Assembly: GCA_903789595.1 (NCBI GenBank) | Contig: CAIFEZ010000013.1 | Coordinates: forward strand, 35,538-99,537 | Direction: 5' to 3' | DNA: 64,000 nucleotides | DNA from: an uncultured eubacterium 1-6 | GTDB taxonomy: Bacteria > Bacillota > Clostridia > Lachnospirales > Lachnospiraceae | In this document: positions 38,783 through 48,540 of the stretch, piece after piece | Position numbering within the stretch: position 1 is the stretch's first letter | Layout of the letters: each line of letters starts with the position of its first letter | The notes under the pieces: model-generated | What the model was told of the DNA's origin: nothing | The model's input: the letters and a program-made list of their open reading frames with translations, nothing else | The model's database searches: none | Translations under genes and position numbers: made by a program

Positions 38783-40735
38783 ATGGAGGATCTGGAACTG
38801 CGATATCTGCAGCGGCTGGCGGAGCTGTATCCGACCATCGCCGCGGCGTCAACGGAAATTATTAATCTGGAGGCAATACGGAATCTGCCCAAGGGTACCG
38901 AGCACTTCCTTACAGACATCCACGGGGAGTACGAGGCGTTTTCACATGTACTGAAGAACGGTTCCGGATCGGTCAAGAAAAAGATTGACGAGGTGTTTGC
39001 GCACACGCTGAGCGAGGCGGACAAGAGCGCTCTGGCGACGCTGATCTATTATCCGAATGAGAAGATGGCGCTCATCCGCCAGCAGGAAGAGAACATGGAC
39101 GACTGGTACAAGATCACTCTGTACCGTCTGATTGAGATCTGCAAGAAGGCGTCGTCCAAATATACGAGGTCCAAGGTGCGCAAGCAGCTGCCGAAGGACT
39201 ATGCGTACGTCATTGAAGAGCTGATCACGGAGAAACCGGACATCCTGGACAAGGAGGCCTACTACAATTCGATCGTGGATACGATCATCGACATTCAGAG
39301 GGCAGAGGATTTCATCGTAGCACTCTGCCATCTGATCCAGCAGATGGTCGTGGATCATCTCCACATCCTCGGGGACATCTATGACCGCGGTCCGGGGCCG
39401 GAGAGGATTATGGACCGTTTGATGACTTATCATTCGCTGGATATCTGCTGGGGCAACCACGACATCGTCTGGATGGGGGCCGCCGCCGGATCTCTGCCCT
39501 GCATTGCCACTGTCCTCAGGATCTGCGCAAGGTACGGCAATCTGGATATTCTGGAGGACGGATACGGCATCAATATGATCCCGCTCGCAACGTTCGCCAC
39601 GCGGGTCTACGGCAATGATCCCTGCTCTCTCTTCAAGCTGAAGGGAGAGAACTGCACCCGGCTGCCCAATGAAAACGAGCTGAACATGCGGATGCACAAG
39701 GCCATCTCCATCATCCAGTTCAAGCTGGAGGGACAGCTTTTCCGGGAGCGCCCGGAGTTTCAGATGCAGGACAGGATGCTCCTGGACGAGATCGATTACG
39801 AAAGAGGAGTCATACGGCTGGACGGCGTGGAGTATGCGCTTCTGGATCACAACTTCCCGACGATCGACCCGACGGATCCGTACCGGCTTACGGAGGAGGA
39901 GGCGGAGGTGATGGAGCGCATGCAGCGGGCCTTCACCCAGTGCGAGAAGCTCTATCAGCACATGAATCTTCTCCTGAACAAGGGAAAGCTGTACTGCATC
40001 TACAACAACAATCTGCTCTATCACGGCTGCATTCCGCTTACCGAGGACGGGGAGTTCATGAAAGTGGATGTGTACGGGAAAAAACTGTACGGACGGGAGC
40101 TTTACGATGAGCTGGAAAAATATGTCCGCAAGGCCTTTTTCGCTGTAAACGAAGAAGAGCGGAAGAAAGGGCGGGATATCATTTACTGGATCTGGTGCAG
40201 CCCGCAGTCGCCGCTTTTTGGAAAGGACAAGATGGCGACCTTCGAGCGTTATTTCATCGCAGAGAAGGAAACACATGTGGAGCATAAAAATCCGTACTAC
40301 CGGCTTCTGAACAATGAGGAGATCATGAACCGCGTCCTGAAGGAATTCGGCCTCTCATCAGACGCGCATATTGTGAACGGACATGTTCCGGTGCTGCAAA
40401 GCTCCGGCGAAAGCCCGGTGAAGTGCAACGGAAAGGTGCTCATCATCGACGGCGGTTTTTCCAAGGCCTATCAGGGCAAAACGGGGATTGCCGGCTATAC
40501 CCTGATCTACAATTCTTACGGGATGCAGCTCGTGGCACTGAAGCCGTTTACCTCCGCGGAGGATGCCGTCCGGAACGAGACGGACATCCACGGAGACAGG
40601 ATCATGGTCATGAACGCGCCGCACAGGCTGCATGTCAGCGACACCGATATCGGGCGCCGACTGAAGGAGAGAATTGACGAGCTGAAGAAACTGCTGGAGG
40701 CGTACCGCAGCGGCGTGATCAATGAGATCGTTTAG
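38783..40735 (+). CDS. fbp: fructose-1,6-bisphosphatase class III
   Basis: 650 residues, the usual class III length. The calcineurin-like phosphoesterase core shows HLHILGDIYDRGPGP near 192 and CWGNHDIVWMGAA near 223, with later NGHVP near 530. It removes the 1-phosphate of fructose-1,6-bisphosphate in gluconeogenesis and pairs functionally with pckA in this window. GGGAGG precedes the start and polC ends 30 bp upstream. The stop is followed directly by the 185-bp repeat array. Confidence 0.95.
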   Translation: MEDLELRYLQRLAELYPTIAAASTEIINLEAIRNLPKGTEHFLTDIHGEYEAFSHVLKNGSGSVKKKIDEVFAHTLSEADKSALATLIYYPNEKMALIRQQEENMDDWYKITLYRLIEICKKASSKYTRSKVRKQLPKDYAYVIEELITEKPDILDKEAYYNSIVDTIIDIQRAEDFIVALCHLIQQMVVDHLHILGDIYDRGPGPERIMDRLMTYHSLDICWGNHDIVWMGAAAGSLPCIATVLRICARYGNLDILEDGYGINMIPLATFATRVYGNDPCSLFKLKGENCTRLPNENELNMRMHKAISIIQFKLEGQLFRERPEFQMQDRMLLDEIDYERGVIRLDGVEYALLDHNFPTIDPTDPYRLTEEEAEVMERMQRAFTQCEKLYQHMNLLLNKGKLYCIYNNNLLYHGCIPLTEDGEFMKVDVYGKKLYGRELYDELEKYVRKAFFAVNEEERKKGRDIIYWIWCSPQSPLFGKDKMATFERYFIAEKETHVEHKNPYYRLLNNEEIMNRVLKEFGLSSDAHIVNGHVPVLQSSGESPVKCNGKVLIIDGGFSKAYQGKTGIAGYTLIYNSYGMQLVALKPFTSAEDAVRNETDIHGDRIMVMNAPHRLHVSDTDIGRRLKERIDELKKLLEAYRSGVINEIV

Positions 40736-40752
40736 GCGCATACAGTCTGCTG

Positions 40753-41412
40753 CGCGCGGCCCTTCGTGCTCATGCTTGTTGCCTTCGAAATCGCATACAG
40801 TCTCTTACACACGCTTCGCGTGTGCAGATCCTGTCTGCGTTTTCGAAGAGCTTGTGTATTTTTGTCTGTATAAGCTGTGGATTGCTTCGTGCTTCGCACT
40901 TCCGCAATCCAACAAGCATGAGCACTTTCGTGCCGCCTGCGCGGCCCTTCGTGCTCATGCTTGTTGCCTTCGAAATCGCATACAGTCTCTTACACACGCT
41001 TCGCGTGTGCAGATCCTGTCTGCGTTTTCGAAGAGCTTGTGTATTTTTGTCTGTATAAGCTGTGGATTGCTTCGTGCTTCGCACTTCCGCAATCCAACAA
41101 GCATGAGCACTTTCGTGCCGCCTGCGCGGCCCTTCGTGCTCATGCTTGTTGCCTTCGAAATCGCATACAGTCTCTTACACACGCTTCGCGTGTGCAGATC
41201 CTGTCTGCGTTTTCGAAGAGCTTGTGTATTTTTGTCTGTATAAGCTGTGGATTGCTTCGTGCTTCGCACTTCCGCAATCCAACAAGCATGAGCACTTTCG
41301 TGCCGCCTGCGCGGCCCTTCGTGCTCATGCTTGTTGCCTTCGAAATCGCATACAGTCTCTTACACACGCTTCGCGTGTGCAGATCCTGTCTGCGTTTTCG
41401 AAGAGCTTATAC
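40753..41412. repeat. perfect 185-bp tandem array of TATAAGC-family palindromes
   Basis: Units begin at 40781, 40966, 41151 and 41336, each exactly 185 bp apart. The three full units appear identical; the array has partial copies at both ends, about 3.5 units in all. Each unit holds three hairpins: CTTCGAAA-type arms around CACACGCTTCGCGTGTG; GGATTGC / GCAATCC; and a 16-bp arm CAACAAGCATGAGCAC with its exact complement around a GC-rich loop. 185 is not a multiple of three, so the frames in it drift and no protein is likely. The last unit enters the stop codon of the convergent aminotransferase gene. Confidence 0.93.
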
Positions 41413-42519
41413 ATTCATGTCTGTGCGGAGCTGGGCGAGCAGGCGGTCGTTGTCTTCGGGATTCATGAAGCAGAACCGGAAATATTTGTTGGAGAGGAAG
41501 GGGAAGGTGGAGCAGTTGCGGATCATGAGCCCCTTCCGGATGCAGTGGTCGAAGAGAATGTCCGCGTCCATATCCTCGCGGAGAATGCGGACCAGGATAA
41601 AGTTTGCTTTCGGGCAGTATACCTTGACGGAATCCCAGGTCTGGAGCTCCCGGTAGATCCGGGTGCGTTCTGTGTCGATGAGATTCCGGGTCCGTTCGAT
41701 GTAATCTGTATCACTGAACATCAGCCTCCCGGCGACCTCGGCTATGGAGCTGATGGACCAGGGGTTCTGCAGCGAGATGACCTTTCGGATCAGATCCGTG
41801 TTGCCGGTGATCGCGTAGCCGAGACGCAGGCCCGGCGCCGCGAAAAATTTTGAAGTGCCCCGCAGTACGACAATGTTCGTGTATGAGTCAGTGAGCGGAA
41901 CCGAGGAGATCTTCTCGTCTGCGTGGGTAAATTCCACATATGTCTCATCCACCATCACAAAAATGCCGTGTACCATGCAGGCGTCGAGGATGGTGCGCAT
42001 CCTGTCGTTGGAAATGGCGGTCGATGTCGGATTGTTCGGATTGCAGAGAATCAGAAGATCCAGGTCGTCGGTCAGATGACGGCAGAGGTCGTCGGGGTTC
42101 AGCTGAAAATCCTCTTCCTCCTTCAGCGGATAATAGACGGTCTGGCCGCCTCTCAGAGAAATTTCCCTTTCATATTCGGAATACGATGGGCCGAGAATCA
42201 TGGCTTTTTTCGGCGCGTCTGCCTGAATCATCAGGGAGATCAACTCCGTGGATCCGTTTCCGACGATGACATTCTCATAGGTGGTTCCCGCGTATTCCGC
42301 GATTACCTTTCGAAGATCCTTGTATTCCCGGTCCGGATAGGTCTGGATGACGTCGATATGCTCGCTGATGGATTCTCTGAGATTGCCGGAGATTCCGAGC
42401 GGATTGATGTTCGCGGAAAAGCTGGTGATGCTTTCCTTCGGAATGTGGTAGATCTCTTCTATTTTTTCCAGGTCGCTTCCATGAAAATGATCCTTATGCT
42501 TCAAGGCAAACTGAGCCAT
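41407..42519 (-). CDS. class I/II aminotransferase, CobD/HisC-like
   Basis: 370 residues from ATG 42519, with GAGGTG upstream; a GTG at 42528 abuts that site. The N-terminal HGSD and NINPLG are typical of threonine-phosphate decarboxylase (CobD) and related HisC-like enzymes. Cofactor-site motifs are NPNNPT near 160, DETYVEF near 195 and the PLP lysine in GTSKFFAAPGLRLGY near 222. No cobalamin or histidine genes are near, so the substrate is open. The last two codons and TAA (41407-41415) lie within the end of the repeat array, so the C-terminus is defined by the repeat. Confidence 0.82.
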   Translation of the reverse strand: MAQFALKHKDHFHGSDLEKIEEIYHIPKESITSFSANINPLGISGNLRESISEHIDVIQTYPDREYKDLRKVIAEYAGTTYENVIVGNGSTELISLMIQADAPKKAMILGPSYSEYEREISLRGGQTVYYPLKEEEDFQLNPDDLCRHLTDDLDLLILCNPNNPTSTAISNDRMRTILDACMVHGIFVMVDETYVEFTHADEKISSVPLTDSYTNIVVLRGTSKFFAAPGLRLGYAITGNTDLIRKVISLQNPWSISSIAEVAGRLMFSDTDYIERTRNLIDTERTRIYRELQTWDSVKVYCPKANFILVRILREDMDADILFDHCIRKGLMIRNCSTFPFLSNKYFRFCFMNPEDNDRLLAQLRTDMNV

Positions 42520-42594
42520 GTATGACACCTCGATTTCTAAGTGAGTGGGATTCTGTTTACGCCGCAGGAGCCGCTTGATAAGATTGAGAAGGCG

Positions 42595-42830
42595 AAAACA
42601 GGAATCGCTGACAAAGGACGGCAGGATCTCTGCTCTTCAGATATCCCGTGGACGGATAAGCCACGCGGTAACTCTATACGGCAAGGATTTTACAGCCCTG
42701 TCGCCCTTCGCAAACTGGTTGTAGTAAAGTTTTATCATGAAGAATTCACGGATAAAACTTTTAACAGCCAGTAATGATCAGGCAAAGGGACTGTAAAATC
42801 TTTGCCGCTTTAGTGGCGCGTGAACGGATA
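42595..42830. repeat. MITE-like element copy in the 490-bp spacer
   Basis: The gap 42520-43015 has no gene. It contains GGATTTTACAGCCCTGTCGC, then TGGTTGTAGTAAAGTTTTATC and its partner GGATAAAACTTTTAACAGCCAGTAATG, then GGCAAAGG-ACTGTAAAATC and a degraded GTGAACGG end. A partial left arm near 42620-42655 (CTCTTCAGATATCCCGTGGAC) indicates a rearranged copy. It matches the 19782-20028 family. Confidence 0.7.
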
Positions 42831-42849
42831 TCGTGCGCCGGACAGAACA

Positions 42850-42878
42850 TTGCGCAGGTTCTACGGATGTTGTATACT
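42850..42878 (+). promoter_or_regulatory. probable promoter of the DUF5717-like operon
   Basis: TTGCGC, a 17-bp spacer and TATACT, about 135 bp before the first gene. Confidence 0.5.
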
Positions 42879-43015
42879 TCAATGTGGATGAGACTCCGAA
42901 ATCTGTCTCGTCCGGAACTAAGTTTAATTCGAATGCGGATATTCGTCAAGCGTCGGCGCGCCCGCCGGGAAATGAGACGATATAGTACGTATCCGCTTAA
43001 GATAAGGTGGGAGTA

Positions 43016-46000
43016 TTGAAGAATAGGGACGGAGTAATAGAAGCCGGGTTCGTATATGATCTTCCGAAGCTGGTTTTTTCTGAAGAGGAATATCGCATTG
43101 TAGTGGGAGAGGGCGAGGTCCGCAGAGGGACCTTTCATGTCCGGGCATCGGACGGCAGTGTCATCCGGGGGAACGTACTGTCGGAGGATTACAGGATTCA
43201 TCTGCTGACGACGGAATTCGAGGGGAAGGACTGTGAGGTCAGCTTCCTTGTGATCACCAAGGGTCTGCTCACAGGACAGAGCATCCGCGGCAGCATTCTG
43301 GTCAGCAGCAATATTGCCGAGAAGGAGTACTCCGTGTACGCGGAGATCGTGGATGCTCCGGGAGACGGAAAAGAACCGGAGATCCGGACGCTGGATGATT
43401 TTTCAAGGCTTTGTCAGAAAAGCCTTCGGGAAGGCTTTCTGATGTTCACGGATCCCGGATTTCCCAGGATTCTGAACGGAAACAACAGGCAGTATCTGGG
43501 TCTGTACCGCGGGATGTCGCACAATCCGGTCACTTACCAGCATCTTGAGGAATTCCTCGTATCAACTGGCAAAAAGGAGCCGATCGAGATCACGCTCGAT
43601 CGGCAGCAGAAGGCGGTTTATCACCTGGATGTGTCCCAGAAGGACACGCTTTACGTCTATCGCAACGTGTGGGGATATATCCGGCTCGAGGTAGAGGCAG
43701 AGGGTGACTTTCTCGAGGTAACGAAGAAGGTGATTACCACCGAGGATTTTATCGGAAAGGTCTACGGACTGGAATATATCGTTCACAGCGACAGGCTCGG
43801 AGAAGGAAAGTCCTTCGGGAAAATACGCATCCGCAGCGTACACCAGAATCTGGAATACACAGTGGAGGCGTCCCGAAAGGAGGAGTCGGAAATCCTTCCG
43901 TCCGCGGTGCGCAGCAGAAAGATTGCATGGCTGATGAGAGATTTTCTGAGCCTTCAGCTTCACAGTCTTGATTACCGCAGCTGGCTGGAATCGTCTTCGA
44001 TGACGGTGCATGAGATGCTCGAGGAGAATCCTGACGACTCTGCCGCGATTCTTTACGCGGCCTATCTGGAATTTTCCAGGGATGACAACGGAAAGGCGAT
44101 GGAGCGGCTCTGGCCGATGAAGGACGGGCGGGTTACCCCTGCGAACTGCGAGGAAAAGGGCATCTACCTCTCGCTTGCAAAGGAGGTGGGTCTGCTTCCG
44201 GAGGAGAAGCGTGACATTCTCCCGCTTCTTACAAAATACTACCGAAAGAACCCGGGAAGTTATCTTCTGCTGAAGCTCTGTCATCAGGAAGAGAACTCGG
44301 AAATCGTCAATTCGGCGGATCGTATGCAGGAATATGAGGACTGCTTTAATGCCGGATGTATGAGCCCGTTCCTGTACCTGGACGCGTGGAATCTTCTGGC
44401 AAGGGAGGAGTCTCTCCTGCGCAGGCTTTCACCGTTCATGATTCAGGTTCTGAATTTTGGCCTGAAGCACAATTTTATCACCGAGGGTCTGCTTCAGAGA
44501 ACCGCTTTTCTGAGCGACAATGAGAAGAGCTTCAACCGGCCGGTGTACAGGATTCTTTCCGCGGGATACGGAAAATATCCGAATGATGCCGTTCTAGAGG
44601 CGATCTGCAAGCTGCTGATCAAGGGAAATCCGGTGGACGCGCGCTGTTTTCCGTGGTATGAGAAGGCGGTGCTTCACGATCTTCGCATCACGAGGCTTTA
44701 CGAGTATTATATGGAGACGTATCACAAGCCGGCGCGTGAGAGACTTCCGCAGCAGATCCTGATGTATTTTGCGACGAATACGGAGCTGGCGGAGAAGAAA
44801 CGTGCGCTGCTCTATGCGAGCATCGTGCTGAACCGTGCGGAGGATGACACCAGCTTCCTGAATTACGGCCGCTATATCCGGACATTTGCGCTGGAATCGC
44901 TGCGAAGCGGACGGATGAATGAGAATTACGCGGTTCTCTATCAGCAGTATTTCCGGAAGCCGGAGTCGCCGGAGATCGCGGAGCTGCTCGGAAATGTTCT
45001 GTTTGTGCATAAGGTCACGGTTTCGGATCCGATGGTGCGGCAGGTGGTTGTAAGCCACTACGCGCTGAAAGAGGAGGAGACCGCGATGGTGAAGGACGGG
45101 GCGGCTTATCCCCGGATCTACACCGATGATGCCGCCGTGCTTCTGGAGGATGTGCATCATCGCCGGTACGCGACGACGATTCCCTTTGAGGTGACTTCCC
45201 TGATGGATGCCAGGGACAGCGCGCACGCCATTCTGGAACAGGGCGTGAGCCATCCGGGAGCCGAGCTTTCCATCTGCAGGGAGAAGGCGTTTCAGATGGA
45301 CATCAACAGCCGGACGGTTTCCGCCTATCGGCTGGCGGTTACAGATGACGCGTTTACGGATGAATACCGCAGAATTCTGCGGAGGAAGCTTCTGGAGTAT
45401 GACATGGCGCATCCCGACGAGGAGGTTCTCCCGCGGGACATGAGCGAGGAGGAAATCAACCGTTACGCGGAGGCGGACAAGGTCAGCACGGCCGTGCTTC
45501 TGACCCGGGAGGGCCGATATGAAGAGGCCTTTCATGTGATATCCGAGTTCGGCTGTGAGGGCGTGCCCACAAGGCTTCTGCTTCGCCTGTCCAGCCGGCT
45601 GATTCTCGGGGGCGAAGAGGACGGGGAGAAGCTTCTGCAGCTGACCGAGTATGTATTCAAAAAGGGAAAGTACGACGAGGTCATGCTGAGCTACCTTCGG
45701 GATCATTACCGGGGCTCTGTCCGGAACCTGTGCAGACTCTGGAGAAAGCTGAAGGGATTTCAGCTGGAGACGCTTCGTCTCGATGAGCGGATTCTTCTGC
45801 AGTCGATCCGGACCCATCAGTTCCCGGACGACGAGGCGGGGATCCTCGGCGATTATGTCCGTCAGCAGGGAAGACCGGAGGTGACGGCGGCGTTTCTGGC
45901 ATATCTGTCGGATTATTATTTCCTCGGGGGACGTGAGATCTCCGGACCGGTATTCGCTGTCATGGAGAACGCGATGGACCGCGGTGAACTAGATTATACG

Positions 46001-46555
46001 ATCTGCAAGCTTGCACTGCTGCGGCACTATTCCGCCATGGACGGGCTGGACGCGGGGCAGATGGAAAGAGCCGGCGCCATGCTGAAGCAGATGGATGAGA
46101 AGGGGCTTCGGTTTGAGTTCTATCATAAGCTTCCGAAGCGGCTGATTCAGGCGTATCAGATCGAGGACAAGGTGTTTGTCCAGGATCAGTTCCGGCCGGG
46201 CAGCCGGGTGATTCTTCATTACCAGCTGACGGAACAGGACGGCGAACAGTCGGAGTGGATCAGCGAGCCGATGAAAAATGTCTACAACGGTATTTTCGTG
46301 AGGGAATTCCTTCTGTTCTATGGTGAGACGCTGCGCTATTACATGAGCGTCATGGATGATGGAAAAATCAGCGATTCCGATACCTATGAGGTGTCACTTG
46401 TGGACATGGACACCTCCGGCACAACGAAGTTCCGGCTGCTCAACCGCATGCTGGAGGCCAGGGATCAGGGAGATAACGGAAAACTGCGGGAAGCAGGGGA
46501 ACAGTATCTGAGGCAGGAATGCTTTGTGGGCAGGTTCCTGAAGCTGATGGATTGA
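43016..46555 (+). CDS. large DUF5717-like protein, first gene of a three-gene set
   Basis: 1179 residues from TTG 43016 (AAGGTGGGA upstream). The N-terminal ~280 residues look like beta-rich repeats (two similar FSEEEYRIVVGEG / EVTKKVITTEDFIGKVYGLEY-type modules). A long helical, repeat-like middle follows, and a beta-rich C-terminus near 1040-1150 ends the protein. There is no signal peptide or membrane helix, so it is cytoplasmic. It matches my memory of DUF5717 family proteins of Lachnospiraceae. Ten bases separate it from an actin-fold-like gene, and a TPR gene follows. The function is unknown. Confidence 0.75.
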   Translation: MKNRDGVIEAGFVYDLPKLVFSEEEYRIVVGEGEVRRGTFHVRASDGSVIRGNVLSEDYRIHLLTTEFEGKDCEVSFLVITKGLLTGQSIRGSILVSSNIAEKEYSVYAEIVDAPGDGKEPEIRTLDDFSRLCQKSLREGFLMFTDPGFPRILNGNNRQYLGLYRGMSHNPVTYQHLEEFLVSTGKKEPIEITLDRQQKAVYHLDVSQKDTLYVYRNVWGYIRLEVEAEGDFLEVTKKVITTEDFIGKVYGLEYIVHSDRLGEGKSFGKIRIRSVHQNLEYTVEASRKEESEILPSAVRSRKIAWLMRDFLSLQLHSLDYRSWLESSSMTVHEMLEENPDDSAAILYAAYLEFSRDDNGKAMERLWPMKDGRVTPANCEEKGIYLSLAKEVGLLPEEKRDILPLLTKYYRKNPGSYLLLKLCHQEENSEIVNSADRMQEYEDCFNAGCMSPFLYLDAWNLLAREESLLRRLSPFMIQVLNFGLKHNFITEGLLQRTAFLSDNEKSFNRPVYRILSAGYGKYPNDAVLEAICKLLIKGNPVDARCFPWYEKAVLHDLRITRLYEYYMETYHKPARERLPQQILMYFATNTELAEKKRALLYASIVLNRAEDDTSFLNYGRYIRTFALESLRSGRMNENYAVLYQQYFRKPESPEIAELLGNVLFVHKVTVSDPMVRQVVVSHYALKEEETAMVKDGAAYPRIYTDDAAVLLEDVHHRRYATTIPFEVTSLMDARDSAHAILEQGVSHPGAELSICREKAFQMDINSRTVSAYRLAVTDDAFTDEYRRILRRKLLEYDMAHPDEEVLPRDMSEEEINRYAEADKVSTAVLLTREGRYEEAFHVISEFGCEGVPTRLLLRLSSRLILGGEEDGEKLLQLTEYVFKKGKYDEVMLSYLRDHYRGSVRNLCRLWRKLKGFQLETLRLDERILLQSIRTHQFPDDEAGILGDYVRQQGRPEVTAAFLAYLSDYYFLGGREISGPVFAVMENAMDRGELDYTICKLALLRHYSAMDGLDAGQMERAGAMLKQMDEKGLRFEFYHKLPKRLIQAYQIEDKVFVQDQFRPGSRVILHYQLTEQDGEQSEWISEPMKNVYNGIFVREFLLFYGETLRYYMSVMDDGKISDSDTYEVSLVDMDTSGTTKFRLLNRMLEARDQGDNGKLREAGEQYLRQECFVGRFLKLMD

Positions 46556-46565
46556 GGAGGAACAG

Positions 46566-47735
46566 ATGAGTGCAAGAGAACTGATTGTAGGGATAGATCT
46601 CAACCGAAATCAGCCGCAGATCTGTTACTATGAACGGGAAAAAGAAAATACGGTTACAGCGCCGATGAAGGTCGGAAATGACATGGCTTCTTTTCGGGAG
46701 ATTCTGGACGGGGTTGAAAATCTGGTTCATGATTTTCCAGATGAGACGGAGCGGGACCGGAGGCGGAGCGAGCTGGAGCAGAAGGCGGCCGAGACCATGC
46801 GGAAGGCACTGTATACCCTGGGCCTGAATGATCCGGAGTCTCAGATCGCCGGAATTACGATTACGGTTCCGCATCTGACCCGTCCGGTGGTACATCTGGT
46901 GCAGTCCATATACCGGCAGCTTGGCCTCGCAAAGGTCCGGGCTTTTCTGCAGGACTATAAGGAAAGCTGTTTTTATCACACGATTTATCAGAAGAGGGAG
47001 CTGTGGAACCGGAATGTGGGCTTCTTTATTTTTGAAGGGGAAAAGGTCTCGTTTCTCTCCATGAACATGAATCCGCAGACAAGACCGGTGACCTTCACCA
47101 TGGAAGAGGGGATCACGATCAGTCTGAAGCAGGACAGAAGCCTCTGGGACGAGCAGTTTTATAATATGATCAACGCGTCGCTCAGGCAGAATATGTATTC
47201 CTGTATTTTTCTGATGGGCGACACCTTTGACAGGGCGTGGGCAGGACGCTCGATCGCCCTGCTGTGCCGGGCGGGACGAAAGGTGTTTGTGGTCGATAAT
47301 CTCTACGCGAGAGGCGCCTGCTATACGTCCCGGGAGAAGGTCGTTCAGAGGAAGTTTCCGGACTGTCTGTATCTCGGAGATGAAATCATCCGCAACAATA
47401 TCGGCATGAAGATGTACATTCAGGGAAGAGAAACCTATTATCCGCTGATAGCCGCAGGAGTGAATTGGTATGAGGCGGACAAGGTCTGCGAGTGCATCCT
47501 GATCGGCAAGGAGCATGAGCTGCGGTTCCTGATCAGCCGTATGGATGAGAATGACCGGAGGGTGTCGGTGATGCAGCTCCCGGAGCTCGATGACCGTCCG
47601 GACGGGACGACCCGTCTTCAGATTCACCTGTCGTGCGAATCGGCGAAACGGTGCGTCATTGAAGTGGAGGATCTGGGATTCGGAGATATGTATCCGGCGA
47701 CCGGGAAAGTTTGGCGTGAGATTCTGGAGGAGTGA
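46566..47735 (+). CDS. DUF5716-like protein with actin/Hsp70-type ATPase features
   Basis: 389 residues. The start VGIDLNRNQPQICYY resembles the phosphate-1 loop of the actin/Hsp70/sugar-kinase fold. ITITVPHLTRPVV near 96 and LAKVRAFLQDYKESCFYH near 118 resemble the segment where Hsp70-like proteins place strand 'VPA.F' and following helices. The C-terminal third (from about 300) is probably a separate beta-rich domain. It is transcribed between the DUF5717-like and TPR genes, with AGGAGGAAC before the start. It could be an ATPase or a degenerate, non-catalytic relative; the fold is inferred. Confidence 0.7.
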   Translation: MSARELIVGIDLNRNQPQICYYEREKENTVTAPMKVGNDMASFREILDGVENLVHDFPDETERDRRRSELEQKAAETMRKALYTLGLNDPESQIAGITITVPHLTRPVVHLVQSIYRQLGLAKVRAFLQDYKESCFYHTIYQKRELWNRNVGFFIFEGEKVSFLSMNMNPQTRPVTFTMEEGITISLKQDRSLWDEQFYNMINASLRQNMYSCIFLMGDTFDRAWAGRSIALLCRAGRKVFVVDNLYARGACYTSREKVVQRKFPDCLYLGDEIIRNNIGMKMYIQGRETYYPLIAAGVNWYEADKVCECILIGKEHELRFLISRMDENDRRVSVMQLPELDDRPDGTTRLQIHLSCESAKRCVIEVEDLGFGDMYPATGKVWREILEE

Positions 47736-47740
47736 AGCGA

Positions 47741-48514
47741 ATGAGCATGGCTGTGTTGTGTCAGGTGAAGAGGGCGGAGCATCCTTTTTATATCCGTGAC
47801 ATTGACCTGAATATTTATTCGATTGAGGAGCTCTGCTATTTTGCAGATCATAATCTCGCCCTGGTTGAGGAGGATTTTTTTGACGATGCCCTGATCGGAT
47901 GGATCGGTGAGGAGCTGCAGGATCACAATTTCGTGCGGACGCTGGAGAGGATCCGGAAGGAGGGCGTGCAGCCACTCGGCAGGATGCTCCACGCGTTGAA
48001 CGCGGAGACGGGGTGGATCTATGTGCAGGACCGGGAGGCCTTCGAGAAAACCCTCGACAGCAACCGGAGGCTTCCGGGACCGGAAAGGCTGCGCCGTCGG
48101 GCCGACTCACTGGTCGGCTACGGAAAATACACGAAGGCGATCGAGGAGTACAAGAGAATCCTCGTCATGGAGGATCTGGAGGGGCTCGGCGAACAGTTTC
48201 TGGGCACGGTATACAACAATATGGGAGTCAGCTATGCCAGACTTTTCGAGATGGACGAGGCGATCGAGTGTCTGCGGAAGGCCTGTGACAGCATCGGCTC
48301 CAGGGACGCGCTCAGAAATTACCTCTGTGCCGTTTACCTGGCAAGAGGAGAAGATGCCTTCGAAAAGCTGGCGGATGAACGCAAGGCGGACGCTGAGGCC
48401 AGAGAAGCGCTGCTGTCCGAGATCAAAAGCATGAAAGTGCCGGAGCCGGAGGAAGACGTGAACACTCTGCTTGGCGGATGGGTCCGCGAGTATCACAGGG
48501 AAACCGCGAGGTGA
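47741..48514 (+). CDS. TPR-type protein, third gene of the DUF5717-like set
   Basis: 257 residues from ATG 47741, with CTGGAGG upstream; the in-frame GTG at 47732 abuts that site. Helical repeats include ADSLVGYGKYTKAIEEYKRIL near 126-146 and YNNMGVSYARLFEMDEAIECLRKA near 165-188, classic TPR spacing. An N-terminal segment, HPFYIRDIDLNIYSIEELCYF, may be a family-specific domain. The gene starts six bases after the previous stop, so it is translated with it. It is probably a protein-interaction partner of the two upstream products. Confidence 0.75.
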   Translation: MSMAVLCQVKRAEHPFYIRDIDLNIYSIEELCYFADHNLALVEEDFFDDALIGWIGEELQDHNFVRTLERIRKEGVQPLGRMLHALNAETGWIYVQDREAFEKTLDSNRRLPGPERLRRRADSLVGYGKYTKAIEEYKRILVMEDLEGLGEQFLGTVYNNMGVSYARLFEMDEAIECLRKACDSIGSRDALRNYLCAVYLARGEDAFEKLADERKADAEAREALLSEIKSMKVPEPEEDVNTLLGGWVREYHRETAR

Positions 48515-48540
48515 GGAAGGCCTGAAGAAAGATATTGTGC

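Noticed and set aside
38783..40285. Long antisense frames over fbp, lepA, polC and other genes
   Set aside because: They are Arg/His/Leu-rich mirror frames of GC-rich coding sequence with no family resemblance.
40722..41853. Long frames over the 185-bp array and antisense to the aminotransferase gene
   Set aside because: They are open only because the repeat unit has few stops; the same peptide recurs in shifted frames, and the real gene lies on the other strand.
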